A stretch of DNA of 29,828 nucleotides from a virus: the IMG/VR virus record IMGVR_UViG_3300044712_002337, positions 146,564 to 176,391 of that record, one strand, 5' to 3'. Positions 21,901 through 28,094 of the stretch are shown piece by piece (within the stretch, counting starts at the first letter, position 1; every line of letters starts with the position of its first letter). Made by a program: the position numbers and the translations under genes. The notes below the pieces were generated by a model that searched no databases, was not told the origin of the DNA, and saw only the letters and a program-made list of their open reading frames with translations.

Positions 21901-22674
21901 CACCTGCCCGCCGGTGAGCACGCTGGCCGTCGGCACGGCCACCGCCTCGGTGCCCACGCTCGCCCGCTCCACCGCCCCGGCGAACTCGGCCGCCTGGACG
22001 AACTCGGTCACCAGCCCGGCCGGCGGCTGCAGGTTGCGGTTCACCGCCCGCACCCGCAGGGTGAGCCCGTCCAGCTCCACGTACGGGTCCCAGTTCAGGT
22101 CGGAGCACACCTGGCGGACGGCGTCCCACACCGACCCGCCGGTGCACGCCACCCGGTACCCGGGCGGCGGGTCGGGCACCCCGGTCAGGTCCACCCCGTA
22201 GCTCGCCCCGCGGTACACGACCGGCCCGCCGTACGCCGACGCCGGGGCGTTGCACAGGGCGTGCACGGCGTACCGCACCCGCTCCCACGGCATGCCCGAG
22301 TCGTTCGCCAGGCTGTCCCCGAACCCGGCCGCCTCCCAGAACCCGAACACGTTCAGCAGGTTGGGCACCGGGCTGGCCCCGGCGTACCCGTCCCCCACCA
22401 GCGCGGCCGCGTCCAGGGCGGCGGACGCGTCCACCACCACCGCCGTGAACCGCGGCAGCCCCTGCACGCCCTCGCTCCGGGCCCAGTGCTGGAGCAGGCC
22501 GGCGAACCGGAACCCGCCCAGCTGCAGGTAGCACGGGGCGTGCTCGGCCGGGAACAGGGCGGCGTCCCCCTGGGCGTGGTCCTGCACCAGGGCGAGCCGC
22601 ACCTCGGCCCGCCCGCCGGCCAGGTCCAGGGTCGGCTCCACCCGCTCGACGGTCAGTCCGAACGCCTTGGGCAT
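18982..22674 (-). CDS. Large tail protein, hub/Tal-like, with Cys-rich C-terminal region
   Basis: The largest gene here, 1230 residues. The N-terminal part (LALVQDHAQGDAALFPAEHA, YLQLGGFRFAGLLQHWARSE) has the look of phage tail-hub proteins. A middle part has GFRTTYRFQSFTPQTP then LVDQARRLGEAGAELRRRANQ, close to a pattern I recall in hub-like proteins of marine phages. The exact place in the tail is inferred. Residues about 985-1098 hold nine Cys (CIEDVC, DSCCLPDWWC, VAIC), and the last 120 residues look like a beta-rich, possibly receptor-facing domain. ATG 22674 has AAGGGA five bases upstream. Its stop overlaps the GT8-like gene. Confidence 0.8.
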   Translation of the reverse strand: MPKAFGLTVERVEPTLDLAGGRAEVRLALVQDHAQGDAALFPAEHAPCYLQLGGFRFAGLLQHWARSEGVQGLPRFTAVVVDASAALDAAALVGDGYAGASPVPNLLNVFGFWEAAGFGDSLANDSGMPWERVRYAVHALCNAPASAYGGPVVYRGASYGVDLTGVPDPPPGYRVACTGGSVWDAVRQVCSDLNWDPYVELDGLTLRVRAVNRNLQPPAGLVTEFVQAAEFAGAVERASVGTEAVAVPTASVLTGGQVKTVWVSTELASYWGDDWGGAPVVGVPFAHPDFPDDPCDAFTLPAAELGDALGAVAYASNTLEMRAALAGEYEWQAYVHKYKPALAGVVFPLFKEAAGAAVKTDALNEGRAALLAAVDEDLDAAGRRVYRFVHKYAEEFYGRKYLARLPAVDAKQYQAGDAEPTYSHEPTDAGWLGDGVAAIGLGPLEENKFTAADGRLLPFAYVPDAARADATGFDPAHSAVASGALYTRADVLPRLRFVGGVPAAVVVLPEPVFRRESPDGGAGTRELTGESAQLRKNGAGGNVPIALHPPALAPTAAGVPLQDNRSVYGPWSAAGVPGKVVYRRDPSLTPWAFGSVAAMNAAAAGQVQLGVSGQTRQDAAEVTVAGLPLFSLGHTLGVGGNALTGLACSFGVDGFRTTYRFQSFTPQTPLKGGYGGQLVDQARRLGEAGAELRRRANQAAAKGALLADGLAAARRTRAFRRLVSKAKLRESPHEAVLAKAVADGPDVRVLASLATQEEALVLVGADSDPDYRNTALNTLTALIRPYEVTGPAGGPAGEYLSPLRLKEAAALGAGNAAAVTAAALNPFGGPHDVDGLSWGPAYTGYNARARNPSPTGIRSVALRGPLALQGWGPGLDGRAYPTGSSPTAYQPNHRRRSDAWKTGFLDPLWDEARGLWTVHDLYRGTAAGEIPAGGSGLFRVGGEAAWQLPVHNAGGEAIPSGGAVLAGYVANAGRLETLAAAAGGGCGANPRYSGGCIEDVCLSVGSTGISTYEGTIPVVTGVSLKLRVRRPDGSFDCVTVANDSCCLPDWWCADGAILEVGAGDTPPAGSGPYRTEGEAVAICGAETVEYVCEGNTTTAPAVVRVTLNYSSPTPSTVSYLAYLVTTAPGSVGTVGIYRESPSAPFDNYFFPSTPPFRMELNCNGLNGEVFFAVQFSGTFTVSGLAADWVAGGGGLYTLLPGGGDFVPRLGLNRGTVTGGGMVFTVDLESV

Positions 22675-22738
22675 AAGTCCCTTCGGGAACGGGGTCGCCC
22701 CCCGGGCACATACCGCGGGGCCGCCCCGCGTCCGGGGC

Positions 22739-22774
22739 CCCCGGGGCCGGGCCCCGGGGTGTTAAAAGGGGGAG
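22739..22774 (+). repeat. Hairpin + TTAAAAGGG repeat, copy 9
   Basis: A 9-bp stem, CCCCGGGGC/GCCCCGGGG (22739-22759), leads into GTGTTAAAAGGGGGAG (22759-22774). It lies between two minus-strand genes, antisense to them, just after the virion-protein stop codon. Confidence 0.75.
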
Positions 22775-22780
22775 TGCCGG

Positions 22781-23443
22781 TCAGGCGTAATCGCACGTCA
22801 TGAAAAAGGCGGCCTGTTTGTTGCCGGCGGACACCGGCTTGACCGACGCCGCCAGGTACCAGTCGTGGCGGGCGCTCACCGTGCCCGCCCCGCTCGGGCG
22901 GGTGCCGCTCACCCCCGGGCTGGTGGTCAGGGGCATGCCGCTGGCGCTCACCCCGCTGGAGAAGTACTTCCACGCGTGCTGCCCGCTCACCAGCGGGGTG
23001 CCGGGCCCCCCGCTCCCCCCGGCCACCTGGCTGGGGTTCAGGTGCGACACCTCGTACACGGCCACGTCCAGGCCGGTGGCCGCCGGGGGGGTCCCGGTCG
23101 TGACGTCGCCGACCCCGTCGTAGACGAACAAGGTGGCCGACGCCACGCTCACCGGCCCGTCGAACGTGCCGCGGATGTTAACGGTCGCCTGAACGTTTGG
23201 CAAATGGGACAGGGGGATGGGGGTGCCGGTCGGGCCGACCACCACCCCGGTCGGGCTGGCGTGCTTGGCGTTCCACGCCTCGGCCCCGGCGACCGCCCCC
23301 GTCTCGTCCGAGACGTACGTCCGCGAGTTGTACTGGCCGACCGGGAGGAGGGCGCCGAACCCGGCCGGGCCGAAGAACCCCAGGCCGGTGTTGGCCGGCA
23401 CCAGGGTGACGTTGCCGGCGTAAAAGTCGATGCTCGCGGCCAC
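22781..23443 (-). CDS. Virion structural protein (tail-associated, marine-phage type)
   Basis: The 220-residue protein contains GLGFFGPAGFGALLPVGQYN, then TYVSDETGAV, then IPLSHLPNVQATVNIRGTFD and SATLFVYDG. From memory this order (G-F-G, Y-x-x-x-T-Y, L-x-x-(I/L)-P-N, N-I-R, then a strand with 'l.iYD') recurs in structural proteins of uncultured marine siphoviruses and of cyanophages. The precise part of the particle is not known to me. There is no signal peptide. GTG 23443 is the assumed start; the purine-rich core of repeat copy 10 (AAAGGGGGAAA) lies upstream and may serve as its ribosome-binding site. The large tail protein follows. Confidence 0.8.
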   Translation of the reverse strand: MAASIDFYAGNVTLVPANTGLGFFGPAGFGALLPVGQYNSRTYVSDETGAVAGAEAWNAKHASPTGVVVGPTGTPIPLSHLPNVQATVNIRGTFDGPVSVASATLFVYDGVGDVTTGTPPAATGLDVAVYEVSHLNPSQVAGGSGGPGTPLVSGQHAWKYFSSGVSASGMPLTTSPGVSGTRPSGAGTVSARHDWYLAASVKPVSAGNKQAAFFMTCDYA

Positions 23444-23449
23444 GGGCGG

Positions 23450-23466
23450 TTTCCCCCTTTCAACAT
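23450..23466 (-). repeat. TTGAAAGGG repeat core, copy 10
   Basis: Read on the minus strand it is ATGTTGAAAGGGGGAAA. A GC-rich stretch with a weaker stem adjoins it at 23467-23484. It sits 7 bases ahead of the GTG of the virion-protein gene, so its G-run may act as a ribosome-binding site. Confidence 0.65.
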
Positions 23467-23484
23467 GCGGGGGCGGGGCCCCAC

Positions 23485-23524
23485 CGGGCGATTACCCCGC
23501 CGCCCGATTTTAAAAGGGAAAATT
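23485..23524 (+). repeat. Hairpin + TTAAAAGGG repeat, copy 11
   Basis: The stem CGGGCG/CGCCCG (23485-23506) leads directly into ATTTTAAAAGGGAAAATT (23507-23524). Copies 10 and 11 point away from each other and fill almost all of the gap between two minus-strand genes. Confidence 0.75.
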
Positions 23525-23735
23525 ATCCGGCCGCCCGCCGGCTCACCTGGCCGAGCACCCACCGGTGGTCGGCGAAGAACTGGGCGTCCGGCAGGGCGAG
23601 CAGGTCGGCCACCCGGCGGCGGAACGCGTCCGGGTCGGCCGGGTCGACGGGCACGGCCTCGGCGACCGCCCGGACCAGGGCCATCCGCTGGTGCATGTCG
23701 GCGAGCACCTCGGCGGCGCGGGGGGTGAGTATCAC
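23523..23735 (-). CDS. Hypothetical protein, 70 aa
   Basis: A small helical protein starting MILTPRAAEVLADMHQRMAL and ending FADHRWVLGQVSRRAAG. I recognise no domain. The last part loosely resembles the 77-residue gene at 15164-15397. GTG 23735 has a good ribosome-binding site (GGAGG about nine bases upstream). The stop touches repeat copy 11. It is the first gene on the minus strand after the divergent gap at 23736-24085, and the virion-protein gene follows it. Small genes of this kind before tail genes can be assembly chaperones, but nothing here proves it. Confidence 0.7.
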   Translation of the reverse strand: MILTPRAAEVLADMHQRMALVRAVAEAVPVDPADPDAFRRRVADLLALPDAQFFADHRWVLGQVSRRAAG

Positions 23736-24085
23736 GAGGACAACCTCCAGTTAAGGTGGGGCGAGTGGGCGGGGGACGGAATTACCTCAAGAATCGGAAC
23801 TCATCCAGGCGAGGTCGGCCATTTTTCCCCGATAACCAGACCCAAGCCGTTTGCACGCTTTAGGTTAAGGAATTCGGGATTTTTCCACGGCGCTCCCCGC
23901 ACCGGGCCGGACCGGAACTTAGGAATTCCCGGCCGGGCGGCCAGGGGGGAATCGGGATTTTTCCGCGGCCCGCCCGACCCGACCCGGCTCGGACAACGGG
24001 CCCGGAACGCGGTTCGTTCAGAAAACTCTCACCCGCTCGAAAATCCGCCCCCTTTTCCGCCCCCGGGGTAGTAGCCCCCGTCCCC
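23736..24085. other. Divergent gene-free region with direct repeats
   Basis: This 350-base gap separates minus- and plus-strand genes. It contains an approximate direct repeat, GGAATTCGGGATTTTTCC at 23869-23886 and GGAATCGGGATTTTTCC at 23949-23965, each followed by [A/G]CGGC. A shorter ATTTTTCC copy lies at about 23821. I see no clear sigma70 promoter. It may hold a late promoter or regulator site for both gene sets. Confidence 0.5.
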
Positions 24086-24397
24086 ATGGCCGTCGTCACC
24101 CGCCGCCTCCCCCTGGTGTCCGTCTCCCCCACCGCCGGGTCCGCCGGCCGGCGGTTCTTCCTGTACGTGAACGGGGCCGGGCCGAGCGAGCCGCCGGTCG
24201 ACCTGGGGGAGGTGGCGGTCTGCCCGACCTCCTGGGGCGGGTGGGACGTCGCCTGGGGGGCGTCCGGGCACACCTGGGGGTGCGAGCCGGACACGCCCCC
24301 GGCCGACGGGGTGCGGGCCCGCCGGCTGCCCCTGTTCTGCCGGGTGTCCCCGTACACCCGGGCGGCCGCCAAACTCCCGCTGTTCGCCTTCGCGTGA
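24086..24397 (+). CDS. Hypothetical protein, 103 aa
   Basis: The protein begins MAVVTRRLPLVSVSPTAGSA and has strands FFLYVNGAG and GEVAVCPTSWGGWDVAWGAS, ending RLPLFCRVSPYTRAAAKLPL. It looks beta-rich, without membrane segments or known motifs. Position, directly before a large virion-like gene and after the divergent gap, suggests a small structural or assembly protein. ATG 24086 has no clear ribosome-binding site. The stop is followed after eight bases by the GTG of the next gene, so the pair is probably one transcript. Confidence 0.65.
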   Translation: MAVVTRRLPLVSVSPTAGSAGRRFFLYVNGAGPSEPPVDLGEVAVCPTSWGGWDVAWGASGHTWGCEPDTPPADGVRARRLPLFCRVSPYTRAAAKLPLFAFA

Positions 24398-24405
24398 GGT
24401 AACCC

Positions 24406-25875
24406 GTGGCCGCCCCGAGCGTGCAGTACGACGGCAAGAAAATCATCCCCGTCTCCGGCTGGCGGCTGGAGCGGGTGTACGAGCGGTCGGCCGACGGCTC
24501 CTCCCGCCGCCGCGGCTGGCAGGTGACCCTCAACGGGGTGCTGCTGCCCGGGAAGGGGTCGCCGGACGCCACCGGCGCGTTCTGGACCGGCAGCGGGTAC
24601 CCGCCGGACACGGCGGCCGGCTCGCTCGGCGAGGACGAGCTGTTCGACATCCTGAAGAGGAAGAAGCAGGCCCTCGCCCGGCTGTTCAGCGTGGACGGGC
24701 TGAACCTGGACGTGGTCCCGCCGAACGGCGGCACCCGGTACCGCATGCAGCCCCGCTGGGGCACCTTGTCGTTCGCCGAGGGGCGCGAAATCAACCACCT
24801 GCCGTGGGCGATTTCCCTCGACTGCGATTCCATCTCCCCGCTCGACGACGCGGACGAGCACGACCAGGCGAAGAACCCGCCGGAAGAGACCTGGCAGCTG
24901 GAGCGGGTGGACGACGCCGGCCGGCAGTACCGCCTGACCCACACCGTGTCCGCCCAGGGGAAGAAGCGGTTCGACGCCTCGGGGGCGGTGGTCGCTCAGG
25001 GGTGGGAAGTTGCTAAAGATTTGTGTTTGGGCGGGGCCACGGCCGGCGGGAGCTCGGTCAGTAAGCTCGGGTACCAAGCCCCGAAAGCGGACCCGACCGG
25101 GCTGCTGTCGCTCTCCGGGTTCGGCGCCTACAACCGCCAAATCACCCACCAGATTGACGAGGCGGCCGGGCGGTTCACGGTCAACGAAAGTTGGCTGTTG
25201 TTCGACCCGGCCGACCTGCCCACCGGGCTGACCGGCGGGGCGGCGGTCGAGGACTACCAGGTGGAGTCGCGGTACGCCGCCGACACCGGGCTGACCAGCG
25301 TGACGGTGAGCGGGACGATTAACGGGTTGGAACAGCGGCACCCGACCACGAACGCCGTCGTCTCGTCCCGCTGGGCGAACGCCTCGACCCGGGCGGCCGG
25401 AATCACCGAAGCCTGGGCGCTCGGCCTGGCCCAGACGGTGTCCGGGGTGACCCTGTGCCCGCGGGCCCTGAGCACCACCATCTCCCGGAACCGGGTTTCG
25501 GGTGTTATTTCGTACACGGCTAGTTTTGATAACAGGCAGGGCCCCAGTGACCCGAGCGAGGTGTTCCGCTCGTCGTCTATCGAGTTTCAGAACGCTGCCG
25601 ACGTGATTGCGGAAATCCCCGTCCCGTTCCGCGCGGCCGGCCCCATCCTGCAAAACTGCTTCACGGTCACCCGGCGGGTGGTGACCGTCAACATCGAGGT
25701 CGTCAAACAGGCCGTTTACGGCGGCTCCTGGACGGTCCCGGCCAACGACCCGCTCGCCCTCGCCCTGGCCGCCATCGGATACACTCCCACTCAGATGTAC
25801 ATGATTGCTGATTCGACGAGAGCCACCCTTGAAACAGGCCGCTGGTCGAGGTCTTCAACGTTTATTTTTCAATAA
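24406..25875 (+). CDS. Phage virion-like protein, 489 aa
   Basis: The protein starts MAAPSVQYDGKKIIPVSGWR and is rich in beta-strands, with many Thr, Ser, Asn and Gly and long runs that look like repeated beta units. Examples are TWQLERVDDAGRQYRLTHTV, SGFGAYNRQITHQIDEAAGR, then VSGVISYTASFDNRQGPS. It ends STRATLETGRWSRSSTFIFQ. From memory, similar proteins ending in a Trp-Ser/Thr-Arg-x-x-x-(Y/F)-x-Y/F-Q stretch occur as structural (tail or baseplate) proteins in phages of this kind. Its exact role is not known. GTG 24406 has GAGG upstream. The homing endonuclease gene ends two bases after its stop, on the other strand. Confidence 0.75.
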   Translation: MAAPSVQYDGKKIIPVSGWRLERVYERSADGSSRRRGWQVTLNGVLLPGKGSPDATGAFWTGSGYPPDTAAGSLGEDELFDILKRKKQALARLFSVDGLNLDVVPPNGGTRYRMQPRWGTLSFAEGREINHLPWAISLDCDSISPLDDADEHDQAKNPPEETWQLERVDDAGRQYRLTHTVSAQGKKRFDASGAVVAQGWEVAKDLCLGGATAGGSSVSKLGYQAPKADPTGLLSLSGFGAYNRQITHQIDEAAGRFTVNESWLLFDPADLPTGLTGGAAVEDYQVESRYAADTGLTSVTVSGTINGLEQRHPTTNAVVSSRWANASTRAAGITEAWALGLAQTVSGVTLCPRALSTTISRNRVSGVISYTASFDNRQGPSDPSEVFRSSSIEFQNAADVIAEIPVPFRAAGPILQNCFTVTRRVVTVNIEVVKQAVYGGSWTVPANDPLALALAAIGYTPTQMYMIADSTRATLETGRWSRSSTFIFQ

Positions 25876-25877
25876 GA

Positions 25878-26840
25878 TTATTTAGCGTATCTCGATGGAG
25901 TTAAGATAGCTTCTTCAAGGGTCCAACCGAGCTCGTTAATTCGCGCTAACACAGTATAATAAGGAACGCGGCTCCTGGGGTCACGAGACCATTCCGCAAT
26001 TGATTTTATCTCGCCCCAGAGACGCATTTTTCTGGTGGTTCGCCGGTTATTAGCTTGTTGAAACCGGTCTGCCCACCGACAATTCTCGGGGCAGTAATTC
26101 CCGTCGTTATCGATACGATCAATGGTTAAGCCGTCTTGATACCCGTGACAAATAGCCCAATCTCTGAACACCTCGAAAGACACCGCCCATTCTTCGCACA
26201 CGCTGATGCCACGGCCGCCATAGCGTTTGAAAGCTTTATTTTTTTCATCGTTACACCTCTGGCACATTTGAGTCCATATTTTGTATAGCCGCGTGCGACA
26301 CTCACCGTGAGTGGTCTGGAAACCACCAATACTTGCCCGGTTCTCAGCATCCAAACAGCCGCAACTTTTAGTGTGACCATGTAACAAGCTTGTTAACTTC
26401 ACCTCTCGTTCGGTACCGCACTCACATCGACAAAGCACGACAGTTCTGGGTATACCGCTCACTTCTCCGCGGTAGGGATGACTGATTATTTCCAATCTGT
26501 TATGTTTCTTACCTATGTCGTAGTCGGCTTGATTGTAGCGTACGGCTAATGGGTCGTGACCGCACAGTCCCAACTTCACCATCCTCTTCTTAACACGAGC
26601 GTAAGTCATGCCGAGAGCGTGGGCTAACTGCTGTTTCGTGTTCACTTCGTGGTTCGCTCGTAGGTACCCGTCCTGCTCCTCGGTCCAAGCGTTCACCTCG
26701 AAGACGTTGGGTAACCCCATCCGCCGCTTCTTTTGTCCCACCTGTTCTGTTGTCCGGCCTAAATGACTAGCGATTTGCTCATTGGTCTGGTGAGTGTGGT
26801 CGCGGAGGAACTGCTCCTCCTCGGGGGTCCACTTGGGCAT
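25878..26840 (-). CDS. HNH homing endonuclease
   Basis: Free-standing HNH endonucleases cut specific sites and spread by repair. The 320-residue protein has two tandem N-terminal HTH-like units (WTPEEEQFLRDHTHQTNEQI and WTEEQDGYLRANHEVNTKQQ). A zinc-binding module follows at about 110-162 (GKKHNRLEIIS, CRCECG with C137, C139, C141, then SCGCL with C160 and C162). Next is the HNH core LYKIWTQMCQRCNDEK, FKRYGGRGISVCEEW and TIDRIDNDGNYCPENCRW (239-256), and a C-terminal NUMOD-like part (GEIKSIAEWSRDP, GWTLEEAIL). Base composition is much lower in GC than its neighbours, a sign of recent arrival. ATG 26840 has no ribosome-binding site. Confidence 0.93.
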   Translation of the reverse strand: MPKWTPEEEQFLRDHTHQTNEQIASHLGRTTEQVGQKKRRMGLPNVFEVNAWTEEQDGYLRANHEVNTKQQLAHALGMTYARVKKRMVKLGLCGHDPLAVRYNQADYDIGKKHNRLEIISHPYRGEVSGIPRTVVLCRCECGTEREVKLTSLLHGHTKSCGCLDAENRASIGGFQTTHGECRTRLYKIWTQMCQRCNDEKNKAFKRYGGRGISVCEEWAVSFEVFRDWAICHGYQDGLTIDRIDNDGNYCPENCRWADRFQQANNRRTTRKMRLWGEIKSIAEWSRDPRSRVPYYTVLARINELGWTLEEAILTPSRYAK

Positions 26841-26894
26841 CGGCGAGTCCGTGCGGAAAGACGGGGGCGGGCCACCCCGGCATTATCAGTATAA

Positions 26895-26923
26895 ATTATA
26901 CTATTTTAAAAGGGAAATGTCAC
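26895..26923 (-). promoter_or_regulatory. Sigma70-type promoter for the HNH gene
   Basis: On the minus strand GTGACA (26923-26918) and TATAAT (26900-26895) are exactly 17 bases apart. The core of repeat copy 12 forms the spacer. The -35 box overlaps the stop of the upstream small gene. Confidence 0.75.
26902..26918 (+). repeat. TTAAAAGGG repeat core, copy 12
   Basis: TATTTTAAAAGGGAAAT lies between the HNH gene and the small gene upstream. In place of the usual GC stem, a small AT-rich palindrome (AGTATAA-A-TTATACT, 26889-26903) precedes it. Confidence 0.7.
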
Positions 26924-27132
26924 GCCACCGCCAGCGCGGACAGGGCCGCCGTCACCTCCTCCTCGGTGTCGTACTCGTACACCAGCCCGCTGGCGCAATA
27001 CGTGCGATACACCTCCTCCCCCTCCTCGGGGGTGAGCAGGAACGGGACGCCCGCCAGACAGCGGCGGGCGAGCACCTCTAAATGCGCCGGAATAGCGTTG
27101 CTTTCGCCGTTAACGGGGGGTAAAGTCGACAT
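26920..27132 (-). CDS. Hypothetical protein, 70 aa
   Basis: A small acidic protein starting MSTLPPVNGESNAIPAHLEV and ending in YEYDTEEEVTAALSALAVA. The middle (RRCLAGVPFLLTPEEGEEVY) looks like a helix, turn, helix. I recognise no family. ATG 27132 has AGGAG six bases upstream. The gene diverges from the XRE regulator gene at 27269, and the operator-like repeats at 27208-27240 lie between, so the regulator may control both. The stop overlaps the -35 box of the HNH gene. Confidence 0.7.
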   Translation of the reverse strand: MSTLPPVNGESNAIPAHLEVLARRCLAGVPFLLTPEEGEEVYRTYCASGLVYEYDTEEEVTAALSALAVA

Positions 27133-27207
27133 GGTAGCTCCTGCCGGGGCGGGGTCTTGTCCACCCTGCCCTGGAGACGGGTTTGCCGAGCGGGGACGCC
27201 GGCTGCC

Positions 27208-27240
27208 TAGCGGATGTGCTTAAGTTAGCCAATGTGCTAG
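27208..27240. promoter_or_regulatory. Possible operator between divergent genes
   Basis: ATGTGCT occurs twice (27214-27220 and 27232-27238), 18 bases apart. The whole is bounded by CTAGC (27208-27212) and GCTAG (27236-27240), an imperfect symmetric arrangement as expected for a Cro/CI-type dimer site. It lies about 30 bases ahead of the XRE gene. Confidence 0.35.
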
Positions 27241-27268
27241 GAATCGTCCATCCCGATTCGGAGCAAAA

Positions 27269-27553
27269 ATGTGCGCGGCCCTCACTTTGTCCAAGAAACC
27301 TAAACGCGGGGCGGCCGGTACGGGGGAGCCCAGCCTGTTCGGCCGGCACCTCCGGCGGTTCCGCCTGGCCGCCGGGTGGAGCCAGGAGAGGCTCGGGGGG
27401 GAGGCCGGCGTCCACCCGGTGACCATCTCCCGCATCGAGTCGGGCCACATGGCCGAGCCGGGGTGGGACAACGCCCACAAGCTGGCCGCCGCCCTGGGGC
27501 GGTCCTTGGACGAGTTCGTCGCCCCTTTTTCGGATGACCCCGATGTCTCTTGA
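27269..27553 (+). CDS. XRE-family (Cro/CI-type) transcription regulator
   Basis: The 94-residue protein has a compact HTH of the XRE family at about residues 24-84. FGRHLRRFRLAAGWSQERLG is helix 1-2, GEAGVHPVTISRIESGHMAE the recognition helix and its flank, and HKLAAALGRSLDEF the last helices. No protease-like or dimerization domain follows. It would bind a short operator and repress or activate nearby genes; the symmetric repeats just upstream are the obvious candidate. ATG 27269 has GGAG a few bases upstream. It overlaps the next gene by 20 bases. The phage may use it in a lysis-lysogeny or early-late switch, but this is inferred only from the family. Confidence 0.88.
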   Translation: MCAALTLSKKPKRGAAGTGEPSLFGRHLRRFRLAAGWSQERLGGEAGVHPVTISRIESGHMAEPGWDNAHKLAAALGRSLDEFVAPFSDDPDVS

Positions 27554-28049
27554 ATCCCCCGTGCGAGTGGCCCGCCCCCGCTGGCGGACAGTCGTCGCGT
27601 ACGCCGCCCTCGCCCCGGCCGTCGGGCTGGCGGCGCTGTTTGCGGTCATTGTGGTTCGGTCCTACCGCCCGGCGGTGAGCGAGGAGGTGCCCGCCCGACT
27701 GGTGAGGCAGGGGTTCGCCGTCACCCACGCCGAGTGGGGCGCGAAGAGCCGGTTCCCCGCCACCCTCCACTTCCTCCACCTGTTGTCACCCCCCGACGCC
27801 CGGGGCGACCGCTACGTCATGCGGGTGACGTGGACCCCGACCCAGGTGTGCGTGCTGTGCTGCCGCCAGGGGGCCGGGCGGGAGGGCTACGCCCAGGACC
27901 CGTGGACCCTCACCGTGGCGTACCCGCGGCACGCCTTCCCCGGCCGCGTCGACCCCGACGCCGGGGGCGGGGGCGAGGTGGACGCCCGCACCCGCGAGGC
28001 CATGATGGCTCATTGCGACCGGGTACTCTTGGCCGTGCGGGGCGAGTGA
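27534..28049 (+). CDS. Single-pass membrane protein, 171 aa
   Basis: The protein has a basic N-terminus (VRVARPRWR), one membrane helix (TVVAYAALAPAVGLAALFAV, about residues 19-40) and a soluble part of about 130 residues outside or inside the membrane. This part has strands such as RYVMRVTWTPTQVCVLCCRQ and a Cys pair. I recognise no family. ATG 27534 lies within the end of the XRE gene; ATG 27543 is an equally good alternative, and neither has a clear ribosome-binding site. It is probably cotranscribed with the regulator. Immunity or superinfection exclusion would suit a membrane protein next to a repressor, but that is speculation. Confidence 0.7.
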   Translation: MTPMSLESPVRVARPRWRTVVAYAALAPAVGLAALFAVIVVRSYRPAVSEEVPARLVRQGFAVTHAEWGAKSRFPATLHFLHLLSPPDARGDRYVMRVTWTPTQVCVLCCRQGAGREGYAQDPWTLTVAYPRHAFPGRVDPDAGGGGEVDARTREAMMAHCDRVLLAVRGE

Positions 28050-28051
28050 CA

Positions 28052-28087
28052 CTTCTCCCTTTTAACATCGCGGGGCTCTGCCCCGCG
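28052..28087 (-). repeat. Hairpin + TTAAAAGGG repeat, copy 13
   Basis: Read on the minus strand: 8-bp stem CGCGGGGC/GCCCCGCG with loop AGA (28087-28069), then ATGTTAAAAGGGAGAAG (28068-28052). It fills the gap between two convergent genes. Confidence 0.8.
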
Positions 28088-28094
28088 GCCCCGC

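Noticed and set aside
20231-22711. Second long minus-strand frame over the tail-hub-like gene
   Set aside because: Arg/Gly/Pro-rich product in another frame of the same strand; the 1230-residue frame has natural composition.
19822-22803. Very long plus-strand open frame (993 codons) opposite the tail-hub-like gene
   Set aside because: Its product is almost all Arg, Gly, Pro, Val and His with no fold-like pattern. It is a shadow of the opposite-strand gene in high-GC sequence.
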